A DNA stretch of 64,000 nucleotides from Bacteroides sp. (GCA_036351255.1 JAZBOS010000010.1:1-64000); one strand, 5' to 3'; positions 8,746 through 19,156 are shown, counted from the first letter of the stretch. Notes: a model not told the origin generated them from the sequence alone. A program made the numbers and translations.

Positions 8746-11001
8746 TTAGGAAATTTTTCCAATACGTGAAACAGACTGGACTCCTTTCAGTTTCTTCAGT
8801 TTATTGATCAGGTTGTTCAGGTGCTGGGTATCATGGATGTAAAGCATTACCGTTCCCTCAAAGGTACCGGCATTGGTGTCAATATTAATACTCCGGATGT
8901 TGATGTTGTATTCGCTCGAAATGGTGTTGGTCAGGTTGCGCAGCAGCCCAATCTCGTCGATGCCCTTGATTCGAATCCCCGAAAGGAAGGCAATGTTCTT
9001 GTTGGTGATCCATTTGGCCTTCACGATACGGTAGGCATACTTCGACATGAGCTGCACGGCGTTGGGGCAGTTGTTGCGGTGTATCTTGATGCCTTCGTTG
9101 ATAGTTACAAATCCAAACACATCATCGCCGGGGATGGGGTTACAACAGGGCGAAAGGGTATAGTTGAGGTTTTCGAGGTTATCGCCGATGAGCAGGGTAT
9201 CGGGTTTGCTCTTCAGTTGCTGGCGAATGGGATCGGCCTCAGGGATTTTCTCGGGGGCAGAAGCCTCGCGTGAGCGGCCAAAGGGGTTTTTAAGGTAACT
9301 CAGGATGCCCCCTTTTTCCTGATCCGAATGGTAAGCCTTGAGTTCCTTTTGGCCGATCTTCCCGATAGCCACCTCGAAATACAGGTCGAGGGGGGAAGCC
9401 AGCTTAAAGTATTCAACCAGTTTCTGGATATTGGCAGGGTTGAAATCGATCTTGAACTGCCTGAGCTTCCGTTCCAGAATCTCCTTCCCATCCTCCGCCT
9501 GTTTTTTACGTTCTTCCTTCAGGGCAGCCTTGATCTTCCCTTTGGCACGAGCAGTGGTAACATAATTCAGCCAGTCTGTCTTGGGGGTTTGTTTGGCTGA
9601 AGTGATGATCTCCACCTGATCACCGCTTTTCAAAACGTTGCTCAGGGGAACCAGTTTATGGTTCACCTTGGCACCCAGGCAGTGGTTGCCTATTTCCGAG
9701 TGGATGCTGTAGGCAAAGTCAAGCGCGGTACTACCCAATGGGAGGGTACGTAGCTCACCCTTGGGGGTAAACACAATGATCTCGTCAGAGAAGAGGTTGA
9801 GTTTGAAGTCGTCGATAAAATCTAGGGCATCGGATTCAGCTGTTTTGAGTATCTCGCGGATGCGCCGCAGCCATTTATCGATACCGCTTTCCCCGGTCTT
9901 TGACTCCTTGTATTTCCAGTGGGCTGCATAACCTTTCTCGGCAATTTCATCCATGCGCTGAGAACGAATCTGAACCTCCACCCATTTCCCTGACTTACTC
10001 ATCACGGTGGTATGTAATGATTCATAGCCATTGGCCTTGGGCGTAGAGATCCAGTCGCGCAGCCGGTCGGGATTGGGCCGGTAAATATCAGTCACAATGG
10101 AATAAACCTTCCAGCAATCGGCCTTTTCCCGCTGCTCGGGGGTGTCAACAATGACACGGATGGCGAAGATGTCATACACCTCCTCAAAAGGCACTTCTTT
10201 TTTCTGCATCTTGCCCCATATCGAACTGATCGATTTGGTCCGCGCAAGGATAGTAAAATTAAAACCCTCCTTTTGCAAGGCTTTCTTTATGGGGAGGGTG
10301 AACGAATGGATGAAGCGGTTACGTTCTTCTTCAGAGTCCACCAGCTTTTGGGAAATTGTACTGAAGATTTCCGGCTCGGTATATTTCAGCGCCAGGTCTT
10401 CCAGTTCGCTTTTGATGGCGTGGAAACCCAGACGGTGCGCCAGGGGAGCAAAAAGATAAAGGGTTTCGTTGGCAATCTTCAGTTGCTTCTTGGGAGGCAG
10501 CGAATCAAGCGTCCGCATGTTGTGCAGGCGGTCAGCCAGCTTGATCAGGATTACCCTTACGTCATCAGAAAGCGTCAGCAGCATTTTGCGGAAGTTCTCT
10601 GCCTGCACTGAAGTGGTCTGGTCAAAAATATCGGAAATCTTTGTCAAACCGTCAATGATGCGTGCCACCTCTTCACCGAAGTGCTCCTTGATGTCGGTCA
10701 GGGTGTAATCCGTATCTTCCACCACATCATGCAGGAGCGAACAGATCACGCTGGTGGTGCCCAGTCCGATCTCTTCCACCACGATCTGTCCAACGGCAAT
10801 GGGATGATATATGTAGGGCTCGCCACTCTTCCTTCTATGGTTCTTATGGGCCTCCACGGCAAAATCAAAGGCCAGCCGCATCCGCTCCCGGTCTTCCTTG
10901 CTGGTGGTGGGCCTGCAGGAGGAGATGAGCTTGCGGTAACGCTTCAGTATCTCCGCGCGTTCCTGATCATAAGTGGTTTCCTGCATATCCCTGGCTTTCA
11001 T
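8746..11001 (-). CDS. rsh: RelA/SpoT homologue, (p)ppGpp synthetase/hydrolase
   Basis: A 751-residue long RSH enzyme that makes and degrades the stringent-response alarmone (p)ppGpp. Domains in order: HD hydrolase (about 45-200, HDVVEDTDYT at 91-100 with the metal-binding HD pair intact), synthetase (about 230-360, ending with GYESLHTTV), TGS (about 405-465), the Cys-containing RIS/zinc-finger region (SPCCNPIPGDDVFGF) and a C-terminal ACT domain (about 675-751). The intact HD motif suggests hydrolase activity as well as synthesis, so it is called bifunctional. It is monocistronic or heads fur; its own promoter is seen at 11022. Confidence 0.94.
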   Translation of the reverse strand: MKARDMQETTYDQERAEILKRYRKLISSCRPTTSKEDRERMRLAFDFAVEAHKNHRRKSGEPYIYHPIAVGQIVVEEIGLGTTSVICSLLHDVVEDTDYTLTDIKEHFGEEVARIIDGLTKISDIFDQTTSVQAENFRKMLLTLSDDVRVILIKLADRLHNMRTLDSLPPKKQLKIANETLYLFAPLAHRLGFHAIKSELEDLALKYTEPEIFSTISQKLVDSEEERNRFIHSFTLPIKKALQKEGFNFTILARTKSISSIWGKMQKKEVPFEEVYDIFAIRVIVDTPEQREKADCWKVYSIVTDIYRPNPDRLRDWISTPKANGYESLHTTVMSKSGKWVEVQIRSQRMDEIAEKGYAAHWKYKESKTGESGIDKWLRRIREILKTAESDALDFIDDFKLNLFSDEIIVFTPKGELRTLPLGSTALDFAYSIHSEIGNHCLGAKVNHKLVPLSNVLKSGDQVEIITSAKQTPKTDWLNYVTTARAKGKIKAALKEERKKQAEDGKEILERKLRQFKIDFNPANIQKLVEYFKLASPLDLYFEVAIGKIGQKELKAYHSDQEKGGILSYLKNPFGRSREASAPEKIPEADPIRQQLKSKPDTLLIGDNLENLNYTLSPCCNPIPGDDVFGFVTINEGIKIHRNNCPNAVQLMSKYAYRIVKAKWITNKNIAFLSGIRIKGIDEIGLLRNLTNTISSEYNINIRSINIDTNAGTFEGTVMLYIHDTQHLNNLINKLKKLKGVQSVSRIGKIS

Positions 11002-11021
11002 TCGAATTTGCTTCCTAATTA

Positions 11022-11053
11022 CAAAGATACGTCAAATACAGGGGGCTGCCCAA
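11022..11053 (-). promoter_or_regulatory. Probable promoter for the RelA/SpoT gene
   Basis: On the minus strand, TATCTTTG (11022-11029) is 20 bp upstream of the ATG and matches TAnnTTTG exactly. TTG at 11051-11053 is 21 bp further upstream, within the usual spacing for a -33 element. Confidence 0.55.
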
Positions 11054-11091
11054 TGACCCGGGCATTTTTACCCGCCAAGACTTTTCTTTTT

Positions 11092-11994
11092 TTATGATTT
11101 TTTCTGCAAAGGTTTCTTACCCATTTGCTCTTTGAACAACATGCTTACTATGCCATCCGAAAGACCGATCTTGGGGACAAATACATAATCTACTTCAAGA
11201 TATTTCATAATGAAGTGAAAGATCTGACCAGCAGGAATGATTACATCGGCACGGTCGGGACGCAAACCCAGCAGGGCAATGCGGTCCTCCACCGGATACT
11301 CGCCAAGGTGTTCCAGCGCCTGTTCAAGTGATTCAATGGAAAGTACCTTCCGGTTGGTGTCCCCGTATAACTTGTTGATTTTGTTGATATTCCCGCCTGA
11401 ACCTACCAGCAGCAAAGGTTCATCCTGCCCTTTAAAACGCGTGAGCCAGTCCTGCATTTTATTCCATTCCGAAGGTTTCACCATCTCATTGAGCATTCTC
11501 ACCGTACCAATCTTGAAGGAGTTGGAATCAACAATGCGGTGTTGATCCATGATGGATATCTCTGTACTCCCTCCGCCTACGTCAATATACATGGCCTTGC
11601 TGAACCTTCCATCAAAACTCAGGTTGGTCACCGTGCTTACAATGCGTGCCTCCTCCAGACCGTCGATTACTTCAATGTCAATAGCCGCTTCTTTGCGGAT
11701 CCTCTTCACCAGTGCATCCTTGTTTTCTGCCTCACGCATGGCTGCCGTTGCACAGGCCCGGTATGCAACCGGTTGCACCACATCGATCAGCAACTTAAAG
11801 GCCTTCATGGTCTTAACAAGGCCATCGGCCTTATCTCCCGAGATCTTTCCCTTTTTGAAAACCTGTTCCCCAAGACGAAGCGGAATACGCACCAGTGAAG
11901 CTTTCTCGACAATAATCTCACCCTTCAGTTCAAATACATTCGAAAAAAAGAGACGGACGGCATTTGAGCCGATATCTATGGCAGCTAGCAGCAT
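11092..11994 (-). CDS. ppx: Exopolyphosphatase/GppA-type phosphatase
   Basis: A 300-residue member of the Ppx/GppA family (sugar-kinase/actin-like fold), which removes terminal phosphate from polyphosphate or pppGpp. The first phosphate loop is AAIDIGSNAVRLFFSN at the N-terminus and the second is YIDVGGGSTEISIMD (about 137-151). The frame is open further upstream, but the ATG at 11994 places the conserved AIDIGSN at residues 4-10 and leaves a 4-bp gap after ppk1. It is the short single-module type of about 300 residues common in Bacteroidota. It is the last gene of sixA-ppk1-ppx. Confidence 0.9.
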   Translation of the reverse strand: MLLAAIDIGSNAVRLFFSNVFELKGEIIVEKASLVRIPLRLGEQVFKKGKISGDKADGLVKTMKAFKLLIDVVQPVAYRACATAAMREAENKDALVKRIRKEAAIDIEVIDGLEEARIVSTVTNLSFDGRFSKAMYIDVGGGSTEISIMDQHRIVDSNSFKIGTVRMLNEMVKPSEWNKMQDWLTRFKGQDEPLLLVGSGGNINKINKLYGDTNRKVLSIESLEQALEHLGEYPVEDRIALLGLRPDRADVIIPAGQIFHFIMKYLEVDYVFVPKIGLSDGIVSMLFKEQMGKKPLQKKS

Positions 11995-11998
11995 AAAC

Positions 11999-14065
11999 TT
12001 ATTCCTGACATAAAAGATTCTTAAAATACTGGTAAATGGCTTCCTGGCTTCGGATCGGGGGTTCATCCACTTCAGGCAGGCGGTATTTATTCTGTTGTTT
12101 CCCTTCTATTATACGAGCCTTGGCATTATCCTTCCATTGCAGTTCAAGCATGGTGCGGAGCTCCCTTTGAATATTCTGATCAAGGATAGGGCAGCCCACT
12201 TCTATACGATAGTCGAGGTTGCGGGTCATCATATCGGCTGAAGAGATGTAATAGCGTTCGTCGCCTTCGTTATGGAAAATAAACACCCGCGAATGCTCCA
12301 GGAAACGATCCACAATGCTTATCACTTCAATGTTCTCACTCAAGCCGGGCTTACCGGGTACCAGCACACAGATGCCCCGAACGATCAGCCTGCATTTCAC
12401 TCCCGCTTTACTGGCCACATAAAGCCTTTTCACGATCGCTTCATCTACCAGTGAGTTGAGCTTCATGAAAATGGCAGCGGGTTTTCCGGCGCGGGCATTC
12501 TTAATCTCCCGGTCAATTTGCTGGACAATAAACTTCCGTGTGCGAAAGGGCGAAACGATCAGGTGGCGGAAATTTACCGGGGCATACCAGGTTTTCTCAA
12601 ACAGGCTGAATACCCGGTCCACCTCTTCCGTGATGTGCGGATCACAGGTCAGCAGGCTGTCATCTCCATATATCTGGGCCGTTTCCTCGTTCAGGTTTCC
12701 TGTACCTACATGGGCATACAAAACATTCTTCTTACCTTCCTTGCGGCGGATCAGGATCAGCTTACTGTGTACCTTCAGGCCCTGCACCCCGTGGATGATC
12801 TCCACCCCTTCCTCCTGCATCTTCTCCGACCAGTAAATATTTGCCTTCTCATCAAAGCGGGCCTGCAGCTCCAGGAATACCGTCACCTTTTTCCCATTTC
12901 GTGCCGCATTGATCAGCGCATTGATTACCTTCGAATTGGTGGCCACACGGTAAAGGGTAACCTTGATAGATTTCACAGTGGGGTCGATGGAAGCTTCCCG
13001 CAGCAGCTCAACAATATAATGGAACGACTGGTAAGGGAAATGCAGCATGATGTCTTTCTCGCGCATGGCCCCAAGCATGCTTTTCGTCTCACGAAGCAAA
13101 GGATGCGGGAGGGGCACCATCGGCGGGTGTTCCAGCGATGCAGGCCCTACATTGGGGAAGTTCATAAAATCCTTAAAGTTATGATAGCGCCCCTCGTGAT
13201 GCATATTGTCTTTCTCAGAGATCTTCAACCGATCAGTTAGCAGCTTTAACAGGCTTTTTGGCATCGCTTCATCATAGATGAAACGCACGGGTCTCCCCTG
13301 CTTCCGCTGTTTCAGGCTGTCGGTCATACGCTCCATAAAACTCTTCGAAACATCATTGTCAATGTCCAGCTCTGCATCGCGCGTAAGTTTAATGGAATAG
13401 GCATCAAAGCGGTCATAATCAAAGATGGAAAACATGGAGGCCAGGTTGAAACGAATCACGTCATCAAGCAGGATGATGTATTGATTTTCACCGGCATGGG
13501 GAAGGATCACAAAGCGCGAAAGGCTGGTTGCCGGCACCCGGATCAGCGCCGAATCATCCTTAAGGCTTTTATCCGATTTTTGCAAATGCACCACAAGGTA
13601 TATTGCCCGGTCGCGCAGAAACGATGAACGCTTAAAGTTCTTGATCATCACCGGGAAAAGGTTCGGGCGAACGTGTTCCTGAAAAAAATCCCTGATAAAT
13701 TGACCCTGTTCGGGACTTAGCTCCTTTTCATTGATCAGGTAAATCTGTTGTTCCTCCATTTGCTGCAACAGCCTCCTGTAAATGGTATTGAATTGTGCCT
13801 GCTGTTTCAGCTCAATTTCATTGATCTTCTTAAGTATTCTGCCCGGATTATAGGGTAGGTCATCAGCCATCTCCTCACTGAAGTCCTGCAGCCTTCTAAG
13901 CGTGGCCACCCGCACCCGGTAAAACTCATCCAGGTTGTTTGAGTAGATACCCAGGAAACGCAGGCGCTCAATAAGCGGCACCCGCTCATCTGCAGCTTCC
14001 TGCAGCACCCGCTCATTGAATGAAAGCCAGCTCAGTTCACGATTTATCATCAGGGTCTTTTTCAT
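11999..14065 (-). CDS. ppk1: Polyphosphate kinase 1
   Basis: A 688-residue enzyme that polymerises the gamma phosphate of ATP into polyphosphate. The N-terminal domain opens with INRELSWLSFNERVLQEA. Two phospholipase-D-like domains follow: the autophosphorylated His is in GLKVHSKLILI (His433), and the second site is VFIFHNEGDERYYISSAD. The start at 14065 (MKKTLMINRELSW) is chosen because the longer frame adds 21 residues with no family similarity. ppx starts 4 bp after its stop, so synthesis and breakdown of polyphosphate are coupled in one operon, with sixA 117 bp upstream. Confidence 0.96.
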   Translation of the reverse strand: MKKTLMINRELSWLSFNERVLQEAADERVPLIERLRFLGIYSNNLDEFYRVRVATLRRLQDFSEEMADDLPYNPGRILKKINEIELKQQAQFNTIYRRLLQQMEEQQIYLINEKELSPEQGQFIRDFFQEHVRPNLFPVMIKNFKRSSFLRDRAIYLVVHLQKSDKSLKDDSALIRVPATSLSRFVILPHAGENQYIILLDDVIRFNLASMFSIFDYDRFDAYSIKLTRDAELDIDNDVSKSFMERMTDSLKQRKQGRPVRFIYDEAMPKSLLKLLTDRLKISEKDNMHHEGRYHNFKDFMNFPNVGPASLEHPPMVPLPHPLLRETKSMLGAMREKDIMLHFPYQSFHYIVELLREASIDPTVKSIKVTLYRVATNSKVINALINAARNGKKVTVFLELQARFDEKANIYWSEKMQEEGVEIIHGVQGLKVHSKLILIRRKEGKKNVLYAHVGTGNLNEETAQIYGDDSLLTCDPHITEEVDRVFSLFEKTWYAPVNFRHLIVSPFRTRKFIVQQIDREIKNARAGKPAAIFMKLNSLVDEAIVKRLYVASKAGVKCRLIVRGICVLVPGKPGLSENIEVISIVDRFLEHSRVFIFHNEGDERYYISSADMMTRNLDYRIEVGCPILDQNIQRELRTMLELQWKDNAKARIIEGKQQNKYRLPEVDEPPIRSQEAIYQYFKNLLCQE

Positions 14066-14182
14066 TATCCATTCTCCTTGCCAACCACATTTCTCACCCA
14101 CATAACCTTCACCATTATGCTGCCACAAACCTCAAATAATGGTTTTCAACAAATAAAAGCTGTCAACCAAGTGGAAAAACAA

Positions 14183-14674
14183 TCAGAGCATCCTGGGAAA
14201 TACAATAAAATTCAGCTGCTTTTTCGACAACAGGATCCGGGTCCAGTCATCCGTAAAAAAAGTGATGCTTACCACCGCTGAAGTGGGCAGGTCATCCGCC
14301 AGTCGTGCCTGCAGCATCTGCGCAAAACCTGTCATCACTGGATTGTGTCCTACCAGCATTACGCTTTCGGTCTCATCCGGTAGTGAAAATACCAGATCCA
14401 GCAGATTATCCTCTGTGCCCAGGTAAATTTCCCGCTCCTGCCTGATCTTTTCTGCGGAAACTCCCAGGCCTTCAGCCAGCAAGCGTGCCGTTTCCAAAGC
14501 ACGTACCGCATCACTTGAAATAATCATTTCCGGCTTTACCCCCTTAGCCAACAAAAATGCCACAACTTTCTTTGTTCTCTCAATCCCCGCTTCCAGCAGT
14601 GGACGCTCGTGGTCCTTCTGCCCCGGGTGTTGCCAGGACGACTTGCCATGACGCACAAGGTAAATCGTTTTCAT
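14183..14674 (-). CDS. sixA: SixA-like histidine phosphatase
   Basis: A 163-residue histidine-phosphatase-superfamily protein. The N-terminal LVRHGKSSW carries the nucleophilic His of the RHG motif, and SVMLVGHNPVMTGF carries the second active-site His. SixA of E. coli dephosphorylates phosphohistidine on signalling and phosphotransfer proteins; the substrate here is not known. The ATG at 14674 is used because it places RHG at the usual residue 8-10. It lies upstream of ppk1-ppx on the same strand with a 117-bp gap; an effect on a phosphohistidine enzyme such as Ppk is possible but is inference. Confidence 0.85.
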   Translation of the reverse strand: MKTIYLVRHGKSSWQHPGQKDHERPLLEAGIERTKKVVAFLLAKGVKPEMIISSDAVRALETARLLAEGLGVSAEKIRQEREIYLGTEDNLLDLVFSLPDETESVMLVGHNPVMTGFAQMLQARLADDLPTSAVVSITFFTDDWTRILLSKKQLNFIVFPRML

Positions 14675-14975
14675 AAAGATCTTTTTTTCCAGTCTAATTT
14701 CCTCTCCAACCACCAGCAAGATTTCCCCAATCAAATATGCATCATTATTTCAACATTTGCAAGAAAAAGTTCGACCAATACCCTTTTTCCGAAGGATAAA
14801 CAGAAAAACCGCCTCAAAAGCCCTCCTGAGAAAATTCCTGATTCTAATTGATACCCTATTAAACTATTGGTTACCTGTTAAAAGATATCCCACAAAAAAG
14901 GTACCAAAGACACAAGAAATTACATCAGAAAACAAGGGCTTTCAGGGCAGTTCTTTTTCTGTTTTCAGGCTTCCT
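14675..14975. other. Intergenic region between sixA and glyA, no feature recognised
   Basis: These 301 bp are AT-rich with no convincing coding frame, hairpin terminator or -7 box. They lie downstream of glyA and upstream of sixA, so they must hold the sixA promoter unless sixA is read through from glyA. Confidence 0.6.
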
Positions 14976-16256
14976 TTAGTAAGCAAACAGCGGGAAACCT
15001 TCCATCAGTTTATGCACTTTTTTCTTCACGCTTTCGATCACTTCCTGGTTGTCGATGTTTGAAATCACCTCATCGATCAGGTCCACGACCTGCACGGCGT
15101 GCTCCTCTTTCAGGCCGCGTGTAGTGATAGCAGGTGTGCCGATGCGGATGCCCGAAGTGGCAAAGGGGGAACGGCTGTCGAATGGCACCATATTCTTGTT
15201 GATGGTGATATCGGCCAGCACCAGCGTATTTTCCACTTTCTTACCGGAAATATCAGGGAACTTCGACCTGAGGTCAATCAGCATCAGGTGGTTATCTGTT
15301 CCGCCTGAGGTCACGTGATAGGCCTTTTCAATGAACGCCTTGGCCATGGCCTGGGCGTTCTTCATCACCTGGATCCCATATTCCCTGAAGGAAGGGTCAA
15401 GGGCTTCACCAAAGGCCACTGCCTTGGCAGCTATGATATGCTCCAGCGGGCCGCCCTGGGTACCGGGAAATACCGCGCTGTCGATCACAGCCGACATCAT
15501 CTTGATCTCGCCCTTGGGAGTCTTAATGCCCCATGGATTCTCAAAGTCTTTACCTATCAGGATCAGACCGCCGCGGGGACCACGAAGGGTCTTATGGGTG
15601 GTGGTGGTGATGATGTGGCAGTGCGGCAGCGGGTCGGTAAGCAGTTTGGCTGCTATAAGGCCTGCTGGGTGTGCAATGTCGGCCATTAGGATGGCGCCAA
15701 TTTTATCTGCGATCTCACGAATACGCTTATAATCCCAGTCACGCGGATAAGCTGATGCACCGGCAATGATCATCTTAGGCTTCTCTTTCAGGGCAATGCG
15801 CTCCATCTCATCGTAGTCGATGGTCCCCGTATCTTCTTTCACCTTGTATGCCACCGGATTATAAATGATCCCTGAAAGGTTGACTGGTGAGCCGTGTGAC
15901 AGGTGACCGCCGTGACTCAGGTCCAGACCCATAAAGGTGTCGCCCGGCTGCAGGCAGGCCAGGAAAACGGCTGCATTGGCCTGGGCGCCACTGTGCGGCT
16001 GCACGTTGGCATACTCCGCACCGAAAAGTTCCTTCGCACGATCAATGGCAAGCTGCTCGGTCTGGTCCACAATCTGGCATCCCCCGTAATAACGTCGGCC
16101 GGGATAGCCTTCCGCATACTTGTTGGTCAACACGCTGCCCATGGCGCGCATCACCTGCTCGCTGACAAAGTTCTCCGAGGCGATCAGCTCCACCCCGTGC
16201 TTCTGACGCTGGTATTCCTGTTCAATCAGGTCAAAAATCTGACGGTCTTTCTCCAT
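14976..16256 (-). CDS. glyA: Serine hydroxymethyltransferase
   Basis: A 426-residue PLP enzyme that interconverts serine and glycine while charging tetrahydrofolate with a one-carbon unit. The PLP lysine lies in [16 protein letters not shown] (Lys222). Other family signatures are [14 protein letters not shown] (23-36), [16 protein letters not shown] (45-60) and [10 protein letters not shown] (89-98). Length is typical. It is transcribed away from the divergent S9 peptidase gene; a TAATTTTG box (minus strand, 16309-16316) lies 53 bp upstream of the ATG. I see no glycine or folate riboswitch in the leader. Confidence 0.97.
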   Translation of the reverse strand: MEKDRQIFDLIEQEYQRQKHGVELIASENFVSEQVMRAMGSVLTNKYAEGYPGRRYYGGCQIVDQTEQLAIDRAKELFGAEYANVQPHSGAQANAAVFLACLQPGDTFMGLDLSHGGHLSHGSPVNLSGIIYNPVAYKVKEDTGTIDYDEMERIALKEKPKMIIAGASAYPRDWDYKRIREIADKIGAILMADIAHPAGLIAAKLLTDPLPHCHIITTTTHKTLRGPRGGLILIGKDFENPWGIKTPKGEIKMMSAVIDSAVFPGTQGGPLEHIIAAKAVAFGEALDPSFREYGIQVMKNAQAMAKAFIEKAYHVTSGGTDNHLMLIDLRSKFPDISGKKVENTLVLADITINKNMVPFDSRSPFATSGIRIGTPAITTRGLKEEHAVQVVDLIDEVISNIDNQEVIESVKKKVHKLMEGFPLFAY

Positions 16257-16336
16257 GATATTTATGATTTTATTTATGAGGTTGAAATTTAATGTTTTAA
16301 ATAAAACCCAAAATTAATCAATTTTCAACAATCGCC

Positions 16337-16371
16337 TTTGATGGCCGAACTGACTAAAAATGCTATTTTTA
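16337..16371 (+). promoter_or_regulatory. Possible promoter for the S9 peptidase gene
   Basis: TTTG (16337-16340) and TATTTTTA (16364-16371, one mismatch to TAnnTTTG) are 23 bp apart and end 43 bp before the ATG. Confidence 0.4.
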
Positions 16372-16414
16372 CCCGAAATTTTCTTTTCCACCAAAATAAC
16401 AACATATTTAAAAC

Positions 16415-19018
16415 ATGAAACGATCGTATTTTGTTCTCCTTCTGTTCATCCTTCTTCCCGGCCTTCTGATGGCTTCCGAAAAAGTGGTGGTCTCCCGGTG
16501 GCTCTCAACGGGAACCCTGCCCCTGCGGTACCCTGCTTTCCACCAGCCGCAGAACGTGGAAGGCAAAGCTTTCTCAAACACCGACCTCCTGTCGTTCAAC
16601 CATCTGGACCTCAACGATTACTTCCCCGAAGAGGGCCTGCCCCTCTCCTGGTTCAACGGGCAACAGATTGAATGGCAGGCTGTCATGGCCGATGAGAACG
16701 GTTTCCTTACCCTGCACGATGGAAGTGAAACCCAACAGCCGCAGGTGCTTTATCTGGCAGCTTACCTAAAAGCCGACCGCTGGATAAGCGCCCAGCTCGA
16801 GATCCGCTCCAACTATATGCTGGAGGCTTATCTTGATGGGGAGCGCATCGGCAATAAAACCACCGTTGAAAAGGAAGAAGACACCACAGGCAAGGTTACC
16901 AAAGCCCTGAAGCTGACCCGCGGCACCCACCTGCTGCTCGTCAAGGCGCTGAAACCGGCCGATGCTGGCCTCCCATGGAAGCTCACTGCCCAGCTTGAGA
17001 TTAAGGAGCCCTTTAAGGTCAGTGACCTCAATCCGGTGCTCAGTCCCATCAACATCAAGAACATCAACCACTTAATGGACGGGGTGAAGATCAGCAGTGT
17101 GAAGCCCTCCAACGACGGCCGTTATTATGCCATCAGCTATCGTCAATCGCTGCCCCCCAGCGACCAGAGCGAGTCTTGGACAGATATCAGGAGGATGGCT
17201 GACAACACCCTGGCCCTTTCCTTCAAACATTCCAGAGCCTCCCGTTTCACATGGCTGCCCGGCGGCAGCATCCTGAGCTATGTCAGCAGCCGCAACGGCA
17301 AATCTACCATCCACTTACATAACCTAGAGACCGGCGAAATCAAAACCCTCCTGGAGGATGAAGAAAAGATGGGCAGCTTCCGCTGGGCTCCCGATGGATC
17401 TTACATCATCTATACCATCCGTGAAGACGGCTCAGGAAACGATGCCACGATGCGGCGCGTGCTGGGGATGCAGGACCGACAGGGCAGCTGGAGAAACCGC
17501 AACTTTCTTTATAAGTACGATGTGGCCACAGGCCTGAAGACACGCCTCACTTATGGCAATGTAAGCACCAGCCTCCAGGATATTAGCCCCGATGGACAAA
17601 AACTCCTCATCAGCCTCTCCAGACCTGACTATCAGGAGCGTCCCTATACCAAATCTGATCTCTTGCTGCTCGACCTGAATACCCTGGCAGTCGACACCTT
17701 GATGACCAACCAGCGCTGGGGCGCCTCAGCCACCTTCTCCCCTGACGGAAAGATGCTCCTGGCCACGGGAGGACCTTCTGCATTTGAGGGCGCCGGTGAA
17801 AACATTCCACAGGGCACCATCCCCAATAACTACGACACCCAGGCCTATATTTACGACCTGACAAACCGTAGCGTAAAATGCATCACCCTTGATTTCAACC
17901 CCTCTGTTTCTTCTGTTTTCTGGCATCCTATCGACAACAACATTTTCCTGCTGACCACCGACAAAGACTACCAGCGCCTCTACCGTTATGACGTTCGCCG
18001 CGAACGATTCAGCCCGATCAACACAGGTGTCGATATGGTCACCAGCATAGACTTTGCCGACAATAGCCTGACAGCCAATTTCCTGGGCTCCCAAACCAAC
18101 GCGCCGGCAAAGGCCTACTCCATCGACCTGCGCAACGACCGCGTGCAGGTTATTGAAGACACGGAGAGCCAAAATTACCGTCACGTTCAATTAGGCGAAG
18201 TGAAAAATTGGGACTTCACCACATCCACCGATTTCAACATCACCGGGCGCTACTACCTTCCGCCTGATTTTGATCCCGAAAAGAAATACCCTGTCATCGT
18301 GTATTATTACGGAGGCACTACTCCTGTAGGCCGAACCTTCGGAGGGCGCTACCCCTTCAACCTATGGGCAGGCAATGGTTATGTGGTCTATGTGCTTCAA
18401 CCCAGCGGGGCCATCGGCTTTGGGCAGGAGTTCTCGGCAGCCCACGTCAACAACTGGGGCATCACCGTGGCCGATGAGATCATCGAGGCCACCAAAGGAT
18501 TTTTGCAGGCCCACCCCTTCACCGATGCATCCCACGTAGGCTGTGCCGGCGCTTCCTATGGCGGCTTTATGACGATGCTGCTGATGACCCGCACCGACCT
18601 CTTCACCGCCTCCATCGCCCATGCAGGCATCAGTTCCATCGCCAGCTACTGGGGCGAGGGCTACTGGGGTTACTCCTACAGCGCCGAAGCCACCGCCGAA
18701 AGTTTCCCCTGGAACAGCCCCGAGATCTATGTCGATCAAAGCCCACTGTTCCGCGCCAACAAGGTCAATACCCCAATACTGCTCCTCCACGGCGACAGCG
18801 ACACCAATGTTCCTCCGGGCGAAAGCATACAGTTCTTCACCGCCCTAAAGATGCTTGGCAAACCCGTGGAAATGATCCTGGTTAAAGGCCAGGACCACCA
18901 CATCGTCACCTACAGCAAACGCATCGAATGGCACAACACCATCATGGCCTGGTGGGATAAATACCTTAAAGACCAGCCCGAGTGGTGGAATGACCTTTAC
19001 CCCGAGAAGAACTATTGA
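16415..19018 (+). CDS. Secreted S9-family prolyl peptidase (DPP IV/acylaminoacyl-peptidase-like)
   Basis: An 867-residue exported serine peptidase. A signal peptide (KRSYFVLLLFILLPGLLMA) is followed by an unusual N-terminal jelly-roll-like region (about 60-200), a beta-propeller-type region with repeated WxPDGxxI-like blades (about 210-590) and a C-terminal alpha/beta-hydrolase domain (about 610-860). The catalytic triad is visible: Ser714 in GASYGG, an Asp in HGDSDTNVPPGES near 795, and His near 828 in GQDHHIV. Such enzymes cleave dipeptides, often after proline, from peptides in the periplasm or at the surface. It is a single-gene unit with a strong terminator and is divergent from glyA. 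Confidence 0.9.
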   Translation: MKRSYFVLLLFILLPGLLMASEKVVVSRWLSTGTLPLRYPAFHQPQNVEGKAFSNTDLLSFNHLDLNDYFPEEGLPLSWFNGQQIEWQAVMADENGFLTLHDGSETQQPQVLYLAAYLKADRWISAQLEIRSNYMLEAYLDGERIGNKTTVEKEEDTTGKVTKALKLTRGTHLLLVKALKPADAGLPWKLTAQLEIKEPFKVSDLNPVLSPINIKNINHLMDGVKISSVKPSNDGRYYAISYRQSLPPSDQSESWTDIRRMADNTLALSFKHSRASRFTWLPGGSILSYVSSRNGKSTIHLHNLETGEIKTLLEDEEKMGSFRWAPDGSYIIYTIREDGSGNDATMRRVLGMQDRQGSWRNRNFLYKYDVATGLKTRLTYGNVSTSLQDISPDGQKLLISLSRPDYQERPYTKSDLLLLDLNTLAVDTLMTNQRWGASATFSPDGKMLLATGGPSAFEGAGENIPQGTIPNNYDTQAYIYDLTNRSVKCITLDFNPSVSSVFWHPIDNNIFLLTTDKDYQRLYRYDVRRERFSPINTGVDMVTSIDFADNSLTANFLGSQTNAPAKAYSIDLRNDRVQVIEDTESQNYRHVQLGEVKNWDFTTSTDFNITGRYYLPPDFDPEKKYPVIVYYYGGTTPVGRTFGGRYPFNLWAGNGYVVYVLQPSGAIGFGQEFSAAHVNNWGITVADEIIEATKGFLQAHPFTDASHVGCAGASYGGFMTMLLMTRTDLFTASIAHAGISSIASYWGEGYWGYSYSAEATAESFPWNSPEIYVDQSPLFRANKVNTPILLLHGDSDTNVPPGESIQFFTALKMLGKPVEMILVKGQDHHIVTYSKRIEWHNTIMAWWDKYLKDQPEWWNDLYPEKNY

Positions 19019-19049
19019 TTTCTTTGAAAAAGGGACGCTTTAAAGAAAG

Positions 19050-19088
19050 GGCTGCAAGAAGGAGAAACGATCTTGCAGCCTTTTTTTT
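19050..19088 (+). terminator. Rho-independent terminator of the S9 peptidase gene
   Basis: The 9-bp stem GGCTGCAAG (19050-19058) / CTTGCAGCC (19072-19080), with a 13-nt loop, is followed immediately by eight T residues (19081-19088). It lies 31 bp after the stop codon. Confidence 0.93.
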
Positions 19089-19156
19089 GAACAATTGAAA
19101 GTTTACTGAAGCAGGGTCAGGCCATTCACTGAGTACCCTTAGCATTAAATAAACTT

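Noticed and set aside
16257..16414. Possible glycine or folate riboswitch before glyA
   Set aside because: No conserved stem or core sequence is visible; only an ordinary promoter-like box.
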